Shown in pieces: positions 6,836 to 16,558 of a DNA stretch of 64,000 bases. The translations under genes and the position numbers were made by a program. The notes beneath the pieces were generated by a model. The model did no database searches, was not told where the DNA came from, and was given only the letters and a program-made list of their open reading frames with translations. The DNA is from Olavius algarvensis Delta 4 endosymbiont (GTDB lineage Bacteria > Desulfobacterota > Desulfobacteria > Desulfobacterales > CAJINA01), in contig CAJINA010000259.1 of the NCBI GenBank assembly GCA_905176665.1, positions 88,363 to 152,362 on the forward strand, written 5' to 3'. How positions within the stretch are numbered: the stretch's first letter is position 1; each line of letters begins with the position of its first letter.

Positions 6836-9142
6836 TTACTTAATACAGACCTTCCGGACCTGAATCAGATCCAGCATGCCACCGAAAATTTTGCCGATGC
6901 CGTCCTGCTTCAGGGTTGTCATGCCGTCGCCCAAAGCCTGTTCCAGCAGATTTTCTACGGGCTCGTTGTTCTGGATTTTATTCTTCATTTCATCCGTACC
7001 CATGAGCAGTTCATGCAGCCCGCAACGGCCGGCGTAGCCGGAATTGTTGCAATTGTCGCAGCCGTCAACCTTGTGGAGCATCAGGTCATCGGTGTACGGA
7101 ATATTGACATATTTTTCGAAAAGTTCAGCGCTACCGTATTCGCGGACCAGTTCATCATATTCAGTCTGACTGGGATGGTATTCCTTCTTGCAGTTCTTGC
7201 ACAGTGTCCGGCCCAGTCTCTGGGCCAGAATGCACAGAATCGCGTCGGCAAAGTTGAATGGGTCCATACCCATGTCAAGCAGACGGGTAATGCTTTCCGG
7301 GGCGCTGTTGGTGTGCAGGGTGGAGAACACAAGGTGACCGGTGAGAGAGGCTTCAATACCGATGGACGTGGTCTCCTTGTCACGCATTTCGCCCACCATG
7401 ATGACATCTGGGTCAGCCCGCAGAAAGGCCCGCATAGCCGCCCCGAAATCAAAACCAATCTTCGGTTTAACCTGGACCTGCCGCAGCCCTTTTTGTGTGA
7501 TTTCCACCGGATCTTCAGCTGTCCAAATTTTGGTTTCCACTTTATTGATGTACCCAAGGGCACTGTGCAGGGATGTGGTTTTACCGGAACCGGTGGGGCC
7601 GCAAACAAAGATAATCCCGTAGGGCTGGGTGATAACGCTGACGAAGTTTTCGAAGTTCTGCTTCGTAAGGCCTAGTTTCTCCAGCGGAATCGGCTCGCCG
7701 GCAGCCAGAATACGCATAACGATATCTTCGAGTCCGCCCTGCGTTGGGACGGTGGCGACACGGAGTTCGATATCAAGGCCGCCGAACTTCTTGAATTTAA
7801 TTTTTCCGTCCTGTGGTTTGCGGCGTTCGGCAATGTCCAGGTCGGACATGATCTTGATACGGGATACAATAGCATTCCGATACTGGTAGGGAATGGTCTG
7901 GTAGACAGTGCAGGCACCGTCCACCCGGATCCGGACCTGGGTATTCTGCTTGCCGGGATACGGTTCGATATGAATATCCGAGGTGCCCCGGTTGAAGGCG
8001 TCGATGATGACCTTGTTGACCAGCTGGACAACCGCACTGTCCTCTTCTCCAACACCACCGATCTCATCTTCCATCTCCTCTTCGTCCGATTCAAGCTGCG
8101 AGAGGATGTCATCCATGGACGCCAGCTCTTTCTCGTCCTGGGTAAAGAGGTTGATGAATTCAATAATGTCGGGTTTGAGGGCTACACAAAAACCGATCGG
8201 CTTGCCTGGGAAGAGCATTTTGAGGCTGTCTATTCGCTGGAGATCGTTAGGGTTGTCGATGGCGATGATGACTTTGCCGTCTTCGACCCGGAGTGGGACA
8301 AAGGCGTTGTTCTTCATGAAAGGCACTTTGAGCTTGGTCAGCAACTCGCCGGGGATCGGTGTGTTCTTATTGAATTCCACGAAGGGAACCTTATAGAATT
8401 TTGAGAGCGATTTACCGATCTCCGACTTGGGAATTTTGAGATCGCCCATCAAAATATCTTCGATGGGCTCTTTGCGCTGGCGCGCCTGGGTAATGGCTTT
8501 GTCAAGCTCCTTGCGGGTCAGGATATGATTTTCGAGAATGTAGTCAAACTTGGTCGGGCGACCACCGCGGGCCATGCGTTTTTGATTGTAAAGGGCGATG
8601 CCCAGAATCTTGGCCAGTTCTTCAACGGCCCATTCGTCAATGGCGTTAAAGGCATCACCCGAGGTGCGGTTGATCATTTGGATGGCGCCCAGAAGGAATT
8701 TTTTATAGATAATTGGAAACACCAGGACGGCCCGGGTGGTGAACCCGGTTTTCTGGTCCCAGCTGGAGTCGAACTTCAATTTCGGATCGATGGCCTTCAG
8801 TTCTGCTTCGTCGTAGGCATCCTTGATATTGATCAGCTTCTGCTTGAAGGCCGAGCAGCCGGCGATGCTGTTCGGGGAAACCGGGATGCGAATCTCGGCA
8901 ACTTCCTCACCTGATTTGAACCGGGATACCAGTTCGCGGGTCTTACCATCCACCACATAGACAGTAATCCGTTCCGCCTCGAAAAGTCCGGTAATTTCAT
9001 CTCTGAGATTGATGAGGATGTCATCCAGGTTCTTAGCAGCATAGATCTTATTGCAGATTTCCTGCAGCTTGGTGCGGTATTCCACCTCCGACTGCAGATC
9101 GACATCTGTTTTGTTTTTCGCTGTTGCAGGCTCTGCCGCCAT
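6836..9142 (-). CDS. GspE/PilB-type secretion ATPase with N-terminal GAF domain
   Basis: A protein of 768 residues. A GAF domain occupies about residues 20-180 (LFEAERITVYVVD and RAVLVFPI). An MshEN/GspE N-domain follows at about 205-350, then the hexameric ATPase with Walker A GPTGSGKTTS near 517, the Asp box TAEDPVE, and the Walker B/His region with RADPDVIMVGEMRD. A C-terminal tetracysteine zinc motif is visible (CKNCKKEYH and CDNCNNSGYAGRCG). This ATPase family powers type II secretion or type IV pilus assembly. No other pilus or secretion genes lie nearby, so its partner machine is elsewhere. The ATG has an AGGGG box 6 bases upstream. The GAF domain suggests control by a small ligand. 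Confidence 0.9.
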   Translation of the reverse strand: MAAEPATAKNKTDVDLQSEVEYRTKLQEICNKIYAAKNLDDILINLRDEITGLFEAERITVYVVDGKTRELVSRFKSGEEVAEIRIPVSPNSIAGCSAFKQKLINIKDAYDEAELKAIDPKLKFDSSWDQKTGFTTRAVLVFPIIYKKFLLGAIQMINRTSGDAFNAIDEWAVEELAKILGIALYNQKRMARGGRPTKFDYILENHILTRKELDKAITQARQRKEPIEDILMGDLKIPKSEIGKSLSKFYKVPFVEFNKNTPIPGELLTKLKVPFMKNNAFVPLRVEDGKVIIAIDNPNDLQRIDSLKMLFPGKPIGFCVALKPDIIEFINLFTQDEKELASMDDILSQLESDEEEMEDEIGGVGEEDSAVVQLVNKVIIDAFNRGTSDIHIEPYPGKQNTQVRIRVDGACTVYQTIPYQYRNAIVSRIKIMSDLDIAERRKPQDGKIKFKKFGGLDIELRVATVPTQGGLEDIVMRILAAGEPIPLEKLGLTKQNFENFVSVITQPYGIIFVCGPTGSGKTTSLHSALGYINKVETKIWTAEDPVEITQKGLRQVQVKPKIGFDFGAAMRAFLRADPDVIMVGEMRDKETTSIGIEASLTGHLVFSTLHTNSAPESITRLLDMGMDPFNFADAILCILAQRLGRTLCKNCKKEYHPSQTEYDELVREYGSAELFEKYVNIPYTDDLMLHKVDGCDNCNNSGYAGRCGLHELLMGTDEMKNKIQNNEPVENLLEQALGDGMTTLKQDGIGKIFGGMLDLIQVRKVCIK

Positions 9143-9171
9143 GTGTCACCCCTTATGTTAGCAGTTAAGCG

Positions 9172-9420
9172 CTACGGGTCACTATAATCCGCGTTTTCCT
9201 TCTGGCCTTTGAACTGATGGTAGAGTTTCCGGCCGCCCCCGGCAATCAGCGTCACCGCAATGAAATAGAGACAGAATTTGATAAACCCTATGCCAGATGA
9301 AAACGTCCCGATTTGTTCGATTTCCGGGATTACCTGGGGAATCCTGAAGAAAAACATGATGCCCATCATGATCAGGGCAATCCCCCAGGCAACCTGCAAA
9401 TTGCTTTTATTGTCCGACAT
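9172..9420 (-). CDS. Small two-helix membrane protein, unknown
   Basis: A protein of 82 residues. Two hydrophobic segments (WGIALIMMGIMFFF and FIKFCLYFIAVTLIAGG) are separated by about 20 residues, and the C-terminus is charged. It ends 29 bases before the GspE-like gene on the same strand and probably shares its transcript. No known family is recognised. The codon use looks ordinary and the hydrophobic layout is convincing for a real small protein. Confidence 0.6.
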   Translation of the reverse strand: MSDNKSNLQVAWGIALIMMGIMFFFRIPQVIPEIEQIGTFSSGIGFIKFCLYFIAVTLIAGGGRKLYHQFKGQKENADYSDP

Positions 9421-9585
9421 AAACGCTAAACCAAGTCAAATCCGGATGGTCTGCCATGCCCGGTAGGGTCCGACAGGTTGGAGAAATATAAACCAATTCA
9501 TATGATTATGTCAAATCTTAATGAAACCGCGGGGGCCCCATCCGGGCTCCCCCTAAAAGGGCTTCAGATTCATGGGAAAGGCAAG

Positions 9586-9700
9586 AAATCGGAGACCGGA
9601 GTTCAGAGGCCGGAATCAATACCGATTTCGTTTTCGATACCAATCTCGATTTCAGGTCTCGGGTGTCTGACCTCTGACTTCGGACCCCTTAGCCCTCAAG
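9586..9700. repeat. Degenerate short-repeat tract (GGAGTC and ATCGATTTC types)
   Basis: The intergenic tract holds imperfect repeats such as CGGAGACCGGAGTTCAGAGG, ATACCGATTTCGTTTTCGAT and GTCTGACCTCTGACTTCGGA. It ends just inside the 3' end of the crotonase gene. It is the same kind of sequence as the tracts at 6663, 19510 and 49680. Confidence 0.6.
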
Positions 9701-10480
9701 CCCACCTTTAAACTCGGCTTTGCGTTTTTCCAGGAAGGCGGTGGTACCTTCTTTGGCATCCTCGCTGGCCATGCACAGGGCAAACGCGTCCACCTCCATG
9801 GCGCAACCGGTCGCCAAGTCTGCGTGAATTCCGGCATTGATGACCTGTTTGGCCGCCCGCAAGGAAACTTTCCCCTTGGCCGCGATGGCGCTGGCTGTTT
9901 TGAGGGTCTCCGCCATGAGGGTATCCAGGGGGACGACCTTGTTGACCAGGCCGATATCACGAGCTTCGGCCGCCGGCAGCATGTTGCCGGTGAAGATCAT
10001 TTCCTTGGCCCGATTGAGGCCCACGAGCCTGGGTAGGCGCTGGGTACCACCGAAACCGGGTATGATACCCAGGGTAATCTCGGGCAGCCCGAACATGGCG
10101 TTTTCGGAGGCATAGATAAAGTCACAGGCCAGGGCCATCTCGCTGCCGCCGCCCAGTGCAAAGCCGTTGACAGCGGCAATCACGGGGATTGCCAGTTCCT
10201 GGAGCCGGCTGATAACAGCCTGGCCCTTGCGGGCAAACAGCTTGGCCTGCAGGGTGTTGCACTTGGCAATTTCGGTAATGTCCGCCCCGGCTACAAATGA
10301 TTTTTCGCCGGCACCGGTCAGCACCAGTACCCGGATGTCTTCATCCACCGCGATTTCACCCAGGGCCTGGACCAGTTCGTCAAGCAGGGCACCGTTCAAG
10401 GCGTTCAGTGCTTTGGGCCGGCTGAAGGTGATCACCGCAATCCCGTCATTTACATCATACAGTATATTCTCGTAGGCCAT
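9689..10480 (-). CDS. Enoyl-CoA hydratase / crotonase family protein
   Basis: The 263 residues match the single-domain crotonase length. The CoA-binding and oxyanion-hole blocks are clear: SFVAGADITE, then AAVNGFALGGGSEMALACDF, and the catalytic Glu region GLPEITLGIIPGFGGTQRL. The family hydrates 2-enoyl-CoA in fatty-acid or butyrate-type metabolism. The close match to the crotonase consensus favours 3-hydroxybutyryl-CoA dehydratase, but substrate range cannot be settled from motifs. It lies 77 bases downstream of the amidase gene on the same strand. The ATG is preceded by GGAGTAAC. Confidence 0.9.
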   Translation of the reverse strand: MAYENILYDVNDGIAVITFSRPKALNALNGALLDELVQALGEIAVDEDIRVLVLTGAGEKSFVAGADITEIAKCNTLQAKLFARKGQAVISRLQELAIPVIAAVNGFALGGGSEMALACDFIYASENAMFGLPEITLGIIPGFGGTQRLPRLVGLNRAKEMIFTGNMLPAAEARDIGLVNKVVPLDTLMAETLKTASAIAAKGKVSLRAAKQVINAGIHADLATGCAMEVDAFALCMASEDAKEGTTAFLEKRKAEFKGGLEG

Positions 10481-10557
10481 GTTACTCCTCCACGTTAAGA
10501 TTGATGGTACCCTATTTGGTTGATTATTTTCGCTCTTTAGAAACCGGCCCTTTCGGT

Positions 10558-13035
10558 TCAGCCTTGCTTGCCTTTGGACTTTTTAAACGCAGTGGGGTTT
10601 ATCTCTTTAATATAACCCTTGATACCGCGGGATATACCTTCGCTCAACTTGTTTTGGTACCGGGAACTTTTTAACCGCTTGCATTCGCGTGGGTTGCTGA
10701 TGAAAGAAGTCTCTATCAACACCGCCGGCATCTCGGCCCCAAGCAGCACATAGAAAGGCGCCTGTTTGACACCCTTGGAACGAACTTTCTTGTAGTGCTT
10801 TCTCAGGTTTTTATACAATCCATCCTGGATTTTGCCGGCCAAACGGCTCGATTCGTTTATTTTCGCGTTCTGCATGAGGTCGGTCAGGATGGTCTGCAGG
10901 TCACTGATATTCTTGGTGGAAGTCATATTTTCAAAAGCTGCCACCCGGATCGCTTCATCATCCGTGGCCAGGTTGAGAAAGTAGGTTTCGATACCGTACG
11001 CCCGCTTGTCGTCGTGCGCGTTGGTGTGGATCGAAATAAACAGGTCCGCACTTTTGGTGTTGGCAAAAGCGGTGCGTTCCTCGAGGGTGAGATATTTGTC
11101 GGTGGTCCGGGTCATCAATACTTCGCAGCCGAGTTCTTTGCGGAGTTTAGCGGCCAGTTTCAATCCGATTTGCAGGACGATGTCCTTCTCATGAACGCCC
11201 CGGTAGTATCCGGGCGCACCATAATCCCGCCCTCCGTGACCCGGGTCGATGACAATGCGTTTGACGCCCAGGGACAGTTGCCGGGCAATTGCGCCGGCCG
11301 GAACTTTGCCGTTGATCTTGATGGGGCTGGTTTTGCGCTGGGCAACTTTGGGTTTCTGTTCCTGTCCGCGGACATCGATGACGATCCGGAAAGGGTTTTT
11401 AAGCGGGAATATCTTGTACGTCTTAAAAGATTTGATATCCACCACCACCCGGACGGTATCCTGCCTGTACTGCCCCGCCCGGGCATCGCTCAACAGATTG
11501 TCGTTAATGGGGATTTTTCGTTTGGTGCCACGGTCCAGTCGTGCTTTTTTAAGGTCGACGTACAACCGTTGGGGCTTGTTGATGGCGGTGTCTCTTTTCA
11601 GCAGGCGGTGGGTATATTCAGCCTCGTTGTCGGCATCGATGACGATGCGCGTGTAACTCGGATTCGACCAGTAGCGCAATCCGGTTACCGTGGCGATACC
11701 CGGTACCGCTTTGGTTTTCAACAACTCCCGGCCGGTTTTACTCGCCGTGTTGGCCTTGAAAATCTGTTCCGCGATGGCATCTTTGGTCTCGGCGGGCGGC
11801 GGCGTTGTTTCCACCGGCACCGCCGCCACCGGGGCAGGTACTGCACGCCCCTTTTGAACCAGAATTTTAGTCGCCTTTGGACTGTAACCGCTGGTGGGAA
11901 ACTCTTTGACGACCTGGGCCAGCCGGTCCAGGCCGTTTTCCCTGTCTGCCCCCAGAAAACTGCGCTTATGCAACGCCAGGTAGCATTCTCCGGCCCGGTA
12001 GAGGCCTGCGGCCGCCCAGGGACCGGTGGGATCGCGGTCATACACATGCTTAAATTTCCCAATCACCCGCTTCCACTGATCCCGGTACTTAGACCGTTTT
12101 TTGGACGCCACCAGAGCCCGGTAACTCTTTTCGGCCTGGTTTAAGGCTGCCTGGAGGCTTTTTTTCGAGACCGTTTTGGCGCTGGCCGGCACAGCCCGCT
12201 GCGGGCGGCTTTTCTTCTCTATGGACGCCAAGTGTTTACGCGCCTTTTCAGCATAAGGCGACCCTTCGAATCGGCTTACGACCCGGCTGAAAATATCCAC
12301 CGCCTCGCGCCGGTCGGATTTCAGGAAAGATTTTTTCGACAAACCGAGATACAGTTCGCCGGTTGTATAAAGTGCGGCGGCCGCAGCCGGCCCTTGGGGA
12401 TCTTGTTTGTAGACCTTTTCAAATTTACGGATCACCTCAAACCATTTGTCACGGTGCTTGTGCCACTTGGTGTTCCGCTTCAGCTTTTCGTAGGCGGCCT
12501 GGGCCTGGCCATAGGCCGAATCGGCCGGGGCGGTCGCTGCCAGCGTGATTTTCCCTTTTCGGCCGGACGCTTCAATTTTCGCGAGCGCGGCCCGGGCTTT
12601 CGGGGTATAGTCGCTGCGCGGAAACCGCAGGGTGATTCGCCGAAACAGATCTCGAGCCTCCTGGAGATCCGCCTTTCGGTAGCTTTTCTTATACATCTCG
12701 AGGTACAACGTGCCCGTCATGTAGAGCCCGGCCGGGGCCCAGCGTCCGTCAGGATTCTGGTTGTGGACCGAGCGAAATTGTTCAATACAGGTGAACCAGT
12801 GGGAGCGATATTTTTGCTTCTTGGGGTTCTGACGCAGGTTTTCGTAACAGGTCTGGGCGCGGAAGAATGCATCGCGGGGATCGGCCGCCAGCCCAGAGGT
12901 CGTCGCCAGACAGAGGGCGATCAGTAAAACCCCGCCGACAAACAAGCCTTTGCAGGAAATCCGCCGGCTTCGGCGGATGGGTCTCATCCGCGGCGGTAGC
13001 CATCTTGCGACTGACTGTATAAAAGAGAAGCGCAT
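10558..13035 (-). CDS. amiC: AMIN-domain N-acetylmuramoyl-L-alanine amidase with three N-terminal repeats
   Basis: A protein of 825 residues, much longer than E. coli AmiC. After a basic signal region and a hydrophobic segment (about 30-50) come three related blocks of about 85 residues near 55, 175 and 300, each with A-x-Y-L-GELYL-like TPR helices. A Pro/Ala linker and an AMIN domain (about 450-545) lead to a zinc amidase_3 domain from about 590 (IVIDPGHGGRDYGAPG, then FISIHTNAHDD and VLIETSFISNP). The enzyme cuts peptidoglycan stems during cell separation in the periplasm. The start lies 6 bases after the mutS stop, so the two are coupled. The triple repeat resembles the tol-pal system protein YbgF fold. 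Confidence 0.9.
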   Translation of the reverse strand: MRFSFIQSVARWLPPRMRPIRRSRRISCKGLFVGGVLLIALCLATTSGLAADPRDAFFRAQTCYENLRQNPKKQKYRSHWFTCIEQFRSVHNQNPDGRWAPAGLYMTGTLYLEMYKKSYRKADLQEARDLFRRITLRFPRSDYTPKARAALAKIEASGRKGKITLAATAPADSAYGQAQAAYEKLKRNTKWHKHRDKWFEVIRKFEKVYKQDPQGPAAAAALYTTGELYLGLSKKSFLKSDRREAVDIFSRVVSRFEGSPYAEKARKHLASIEKKSRPQRAVPASAKTVSKKSLQAALNQAEKSYRALVASKKRSKYRDQWKRVIGKFKHVYDRDPTGPWAAAGLYRAGECYLALHKRSFLGADRENGLDRLAQVVKEFPTSGYSPKATKILVQKGRAVPAPVAAVPVETTPPPAETKDAIAEQIFKANTASKTGRELLKTKAVPGIATVTGLRYWSNPSYTRIVIDADNEAEYTHRLLKRDTAINKPQRLYVDLKKARLDRGTKRKIPINDNLLSDARAGQYRQDTVRVVVDIKSFKTYKIFPLKNPFRIVIDVRGQEQKPKVAQRKTSPIKINGKVPAGAIARQLSLGVKRIVIDPGHGGRDYGAPGYYRGVHEKDIVLQIGLKLAAKLRKELGCEVLMTRTTDKYLTLEERTAFANTKSADLFISIHTNAHDDKRAYGIETYFLNLATDDEAIRVAAFENMTSTKNISDLQTILTDLMQNAKINESSRLAGKIQDGLYKNLRKHYKKVRSKGVKQAPFYVLLGAEMPAVLIETSFISNPRECKRLKSSRYQNKLSEGISRGIKGYIKEINPTAFKKSKGKQG

Positions 13036-13041
13036 CTCAGC

Positions 13042-15669
13042 TCAAGTTTTTGTTTTTTTAGCCTTTTCCTGTAACTCGCTCAACAGGGTCAAGGCCTCCA
13101 AAGGAGTTGTAGTCGATATGTCCATGCCGCGCAGCTCATTCAAAATGGCGCTATCGGCCGATTGGAACAGGTTTAGCTGGGTCGGTCCATCTACCGGGCC
13201 GGCACCTGAAGACAGGCCCTGATCGGCCCGCTTGAGATGGCCGGCTTCGTTTTCAATTTCGAACAGGATCTTCTTGGCTTTATTTATCACTTTCAGGGGC
13301 ACCCCTGCAAGCCTGGCTACCTGGATGCCGTAGCTGCGATTGGTGCCCCCCCCTACAAGTTTGCGCAAAAATATGATCTCGTCGTTCCACTCTTTGACGG
13401 CAATATTATAATTTTTAACCCGCGCTTTTATATTGGCCAGTTCGGTGAGCTCATGGTAGTGGGTCGCGAAGAGCGTCTTGACACCTTTACCTTTAAAATC
13501 GTGTAGATATTCCGCTACGGCCCAGGCTATGCTCAGCCCGTCGTAGGTACTGGTACCACGACCGATTTCATCCATGATCACCAGGCTGCGATTGGTGGCA
13601 CAGTTTAGAATATTGGCAGTTTCCTGCATCTCGACCATGAAGGTACTCTGGCCCTGGGCCAGGTTGTCGAGGGCCCCGACCCGGGTAAAAATACGGTCGG
13701 TCACGTTGATGTCCGCGCGGCCGGCCGGGACAAAACAGCCCGCCTGGGCCATGAGAACCGTCAAGGCCACCTGCCGCAGAACAGTTGATTTTCCGGCCAT
13801 GTTGGGACCGGTGGTGACCAGGACCTGGTCCTCTTCGTCGTCCAGCCTGATGGAGTTGGGCACGAACCGCTCACCGGCAATCATTTTTTCGATCACCGGA
13901 TGGCGCCCCTGATCGATCACGATACGGCCCTCGATATTAATAGCGGGCCGGTGGTAGTCGTTGCGGTCGGCTGACTCGGCAAAACCGAGCAGGCAATCAA
14001 CCCGGGCCAGAAAGCGAGCCACGGCCTGCAATTGCGGTGTCTTTTCCGCCACCTGCCCGCGAATGTCGTTAAACAGCGCATATTCCAGGGTGGACCGCTC
14101 TTCATCGGCATTGAGCACCCGGGTTTCAAATTTTTTCAGTTCATCGGTGATGTAGCGCTCCGCGTTGACGAGGGTCTGCTTGCGTACGTAATGGCCCGGC
14201 ACGGCGTCGGCCTGTGTCTTGGGAATCTCGATGTAGTACCCGAACACCCTGTTGTAGCGCACTTTGAGCGAATTGATGCCCGTAGCGGCCTTTTCCTGGG
14301 TTTCCAGTTGTACCAGCCAGCCCTTGCCTTCCCGGCTGATGCCGATCAGTTCATCGAGCTGGGCACTGAAGCCGGTTTTAATCAGGCCGCCTTCATGGAT
14401 AACCAGGGGGGCATCCTCCCGGATGGCGCTTTCGATCAGGTCCGCAATGTCAGCGAAGACAGCGGTGTCCGCCTGCCAGTTGAACAGGTCTGATTCTAAA
14501 TCGTCCAGCTGGCTGAAAATCGCCGGCAGGGTTGTCAAAGACTGTTTAAGCGCGGTCAGGTGCCGGGCATTTGCATGTCCCATGGTAATTTTGCTGCACA
14601 GGCGCTCCAGATCGTGCACGTCATCCAGATACCGGCGTACCTTGCGGGTCACGGCCAACCCCTGCAGGGCCTCTTCCACGGCCGCATGCCGGGCAAGGAT
14701 GCGTTCCGGATCGATTAAGGGGTACCGCAACCAGCGGTTCAGCAGGCGACCGCCCATGGTGGTGACGGTTTGGTCCAGGATGCTGAGCAGGGTTCCTTTG
14801 CGCGTGCCGCTGTGAATATTCTTGACCAGCTCCAGGTTGCGGCAACTCAAATCGTCGATGATCAGATAGTCGTCCAGGGAATAGGTTTCAATCCCGACCA
14901 GATGTTCAATGTCCTGCTTCTGGGTTTCACGAACGTAATGCAGGACCGCACCGGCTGCCGACACCCCGGCCTTGAGCTGTTCGCATCCGAAACCTTCCAA
15001 CGACAGCGTACCGAATTGCCGGCAGAGGGCTTCCCGGCTGCTTCTATGCCCAAAGGCCCCATCTTCGATGAAGGTGACAGCCACCTCGGCAAACGCCTGG
15101 ATCAGGGGGCGGAAACTTTCATCCGTCTGGAAGGACGCCGGCAAAAGAACCTCACGGGGTGCTATTCTGCGAGCTTCATCAAGCAAGGCCGGATGATCGC
15201 TGGTTTCAACCAGGCGAAACGTGCCGGTGGAGATATCGAGGCTGGCCAATCCGGCCTGCTGCCCGTTTAGGGCGAATGCCAGAATGAAGTTGTTGGATTT
15301 GCCGTCAAGCAATTCATCTTCGATGATCATCCCCGGGGTCACCACGCGGACCACTTCACGCTTTACAAGCCCCTTGCTGGCGGCCGGATCTTCAACCTGG
15401 TCGCAGATGGCCACGCGAAACCCCTGCTCAATCAATCTGGAGATATAGCTTTTGGCCGCTTTCCAGGGTACCCCGCACATGGGAATCGGATCTTTGTCCT
15501 TCTTGTTGCGGGAGGTAAGCGTTATGTCCAGGGCCCGCGCAGCCTTGCGGGCATCCTCGAAGAACATTTCATAAAAATCGCCCATCCTGTAAAACAGTAT
15601 CGCATCTTCGTACTGTTCCTTGAGGGACAGATACTGTTTCAGCATGGGCGTGATTTTTGGTGCGGTCAT
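13042..15669 (-). CDS. mutS: DNA mismatch repair protein MutS
   Basis: The 875 residues are typical of MutS1. Domain I carries the mismatch-contacting Phe-x-Glu region (GDFYEMFFEDA near residue 33). The core and clamp domains follow, and the ATPase has Walker A TGPNMAGKST near 623, Walker B LVIMDEIGRGTST and the TFMVEMQETANIL signature. The C-terminal tail contains the LNLFQ segment. MutS recognises base mismatches and recruits MutL; no mutL is in the window. The gene is in a same-strand run HIT-lapA-mutS-amiC with very short gaps. Confidence 0.97.
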   Translation of the reverse strand: MTAPKITPMLKQYLSLKEQYEDAILFYRMGDFYEMFFEDARKAARALDITLTSRNKKDKDPIPMCGVPWKAAKSYISRLIEQGFRVAICDQVEDPAASKGLVKREVVRVVTPGMIIEDELLDGKSNNFILAFALNGQQAGLASLDISTGTFRLVETSDHPALLDEARRIAPREVLLPASFQTDESFRPLIQAFAEVAVTFIEDGAFGHRSSREALCRQFGTLSLEGFGCEQLKAGVSAAGAVLHYVRETQKQDIEHLVGIETYSLDDYLIIDDLSCRNLELVKNIHSGTRKGTLLSILDQTVTTMGGRLLNRWLRYPLIDPERILARHAAVEEALQGLAVTRKVRRYLDDVHDLERLCSKITMGHANARHLTALKQSLTTLPAIFSQLDDLESDLFNWQADTAVFADIADLIESAIREDAPLVIHEGGLIKTGFSAQLDELIGISREGKGWLVQLETQEKAATGINSLKVRYNRVFGYYIEIPKTQADAVPGHYVRKQTLVNAERYITDELKKFETRVLNADEERSTLEYALFNDIRGQVAEKTPQLQAVARFLARVDCLLGFAESADRNDYHRPAINIEGRIVIDQGRHPVIEKMIAGERFVPNSIRLDDEEDQVLVTTGPNMAGKSTVLRQVALTVLMAQAGCFVPAGRADINVTDRIFTRVGALDNLAQGQSTFMVEMQETANILNCATNRSLVIMDEIGRGTSTYDGLSIAWAVAEYLHDFKGKGVKTLFATHYHELTELANIKARVKNYNIAVKEWNDEIIFLRKLVGGGTNRSYGIQVARLAGVPLKVINKAKKILFEIENEAGHLKRADQGLSSGAGPVDGPTQLNLFQSADSAILNELRGMDISTTTPLEALTLLSELQEKAKKTKT

Positions 15670-15680
15670 CTATTCCCGGT

Positions 15681-16067
15681 TTATTCTTGGGGCTCTACCT
15701 TATCTGTGTCAACCGGTGCAGGTTCGGTTTCAGCGGGCACGGCCGGCGCCGGGCTGCGCATGGCCGCCACCTCGTTTTTCAAGGCACCCAGTTCGTCCCG
15801 CTGCGAGGCAATGGTTGCATTGAGGGTGCGGATACTCTTGCCGACCCTGAACTTCGCCGGCAGGCTGAAGAGGTAAGTCAACAGGATTCCCAGTATAAAA
15901 ACTCCGATGAAATAGACCCAGATCTGAAACTCCGGGGTTTCATAGGCTTTGACAGCCAGGTTCACCTGCAGGCTCAAGGGGGCCCGGAAAAAAGCGATAT
16001 TCTGGTAGATGATCAACCCGAGAAAGGCGAATACCAGGATCCAGAAAGCGATTTTCATTTTTTTCAT
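15681..16067 (-). CDS. LapA-domain (DUF1049) membrane protein
   Basis: A protein of 128 residues with two membrane helices (IAFWILVFAFLGLIIYQN and FIGVFILGILLTYLFSL) and a loop between them. A short coiled coil and a Pro/Glu-rich tail follow, which is the architecture of LapA-domain proteins. In E. coli the family works with LapB to control lipopolysaccharide synthesis. No lapB is next to it, so that role is only by analogy. It starts 2 bases after the HIT gene stop and its ribosome site (GGAG) lies inside that gene. Confidence 0.75.
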   Translation of the reverse strand: MKKMKIAFWILVFAFLGLIIYQNIAFFRAPLSLQVNLAVKAYETPEFQIWVYFIGVFILGILLTYLFSLPAKFRVGKSIRTLNATIASQRDELGALKNEVAAMRSPAPAVPAETEPAPVDTDKVEPQE

Positions 16068-16069
16068 GT

Positions 16070-16558
16070 TCAGTCTCCGGAAAGTTCCATTTTGTCAAAA
16101 TGCGGTTTTAGATTGCCGTACGTGGCTTTGATATGTTCCGGAATGACCCGGACATCTGCGAATACGGTCAAGGCATTCACGTCCCCGAACCATCTGGGGA
16201 CAATGTGAAAATGGAGGTGCTCTTCCACTCCGGCGCCGGCCACGCGGCCCAGGTTCAACCCCACGTTGAATCCATCCGGGTTCATCACCTCTTTGAGGAT
16301 CGCCACCCCCTGGTCAACGGTATCGAGCAGAATCTGCTTCTCCTTGCCGTCCAGCTGTTCCAGCCCCGATACATGTCGCACGGGCGCAACTAGCAGGTGC
16401 CCATTTATATAGGGGTACTTGTTCATCACGACCATGGTCACCGGCCCTTTATAGAGAGTCAGGTCATCATCGGTGGTCAGGGCCTTGCAGAATATGCATC
16501 CGGCTTCCTTGTCGCTCAGGATATATTCCATGCGCCACGGCGCCCACATTGTGTCCAT
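16070..16558 (-). CDS. HIT family hydrolase
   Basis: A protein of 162 residues. The histidine triad HLHFHIVPRW (His at about 114, 116 and 118), an N-terminal zinc-type CIFCKAL pair, and the YPYINGHLLVAPVRHV block identify a HIT protein of the Fhit/Ap4A-phosphorylase-like branch. These enzymes hydrolyse or phosphorolyse dinucleoside polyphosphates. It heads the short-gap run with lapA and mutS. The N-terminus WAPWRMEYI is characteristic of bacterial members. Confidence 0.92.
   Translation of the reverse strand: MDTMWAPWRMEYILSDKEAGCIFCKALTTDDDLTLYKGPVTMVVMNKYPYINGHLLVAPVRHVSGLEQLDGKEKQILLDTVDQGVAILKEVMNPDGFNVGLNLGRVAGAGVEEHLHFHIVPRWFGDVNALTVFADVRVIPEHIKATYGNLKPHFDKMELSGD

Noticed and set aside
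10795..12144. Open frame of 449 residues on the plus strand
   Set aside because: It lies wholly antisense to the amidase gene, which has clear AMIN and amidase_3 motifs, and has no family features.
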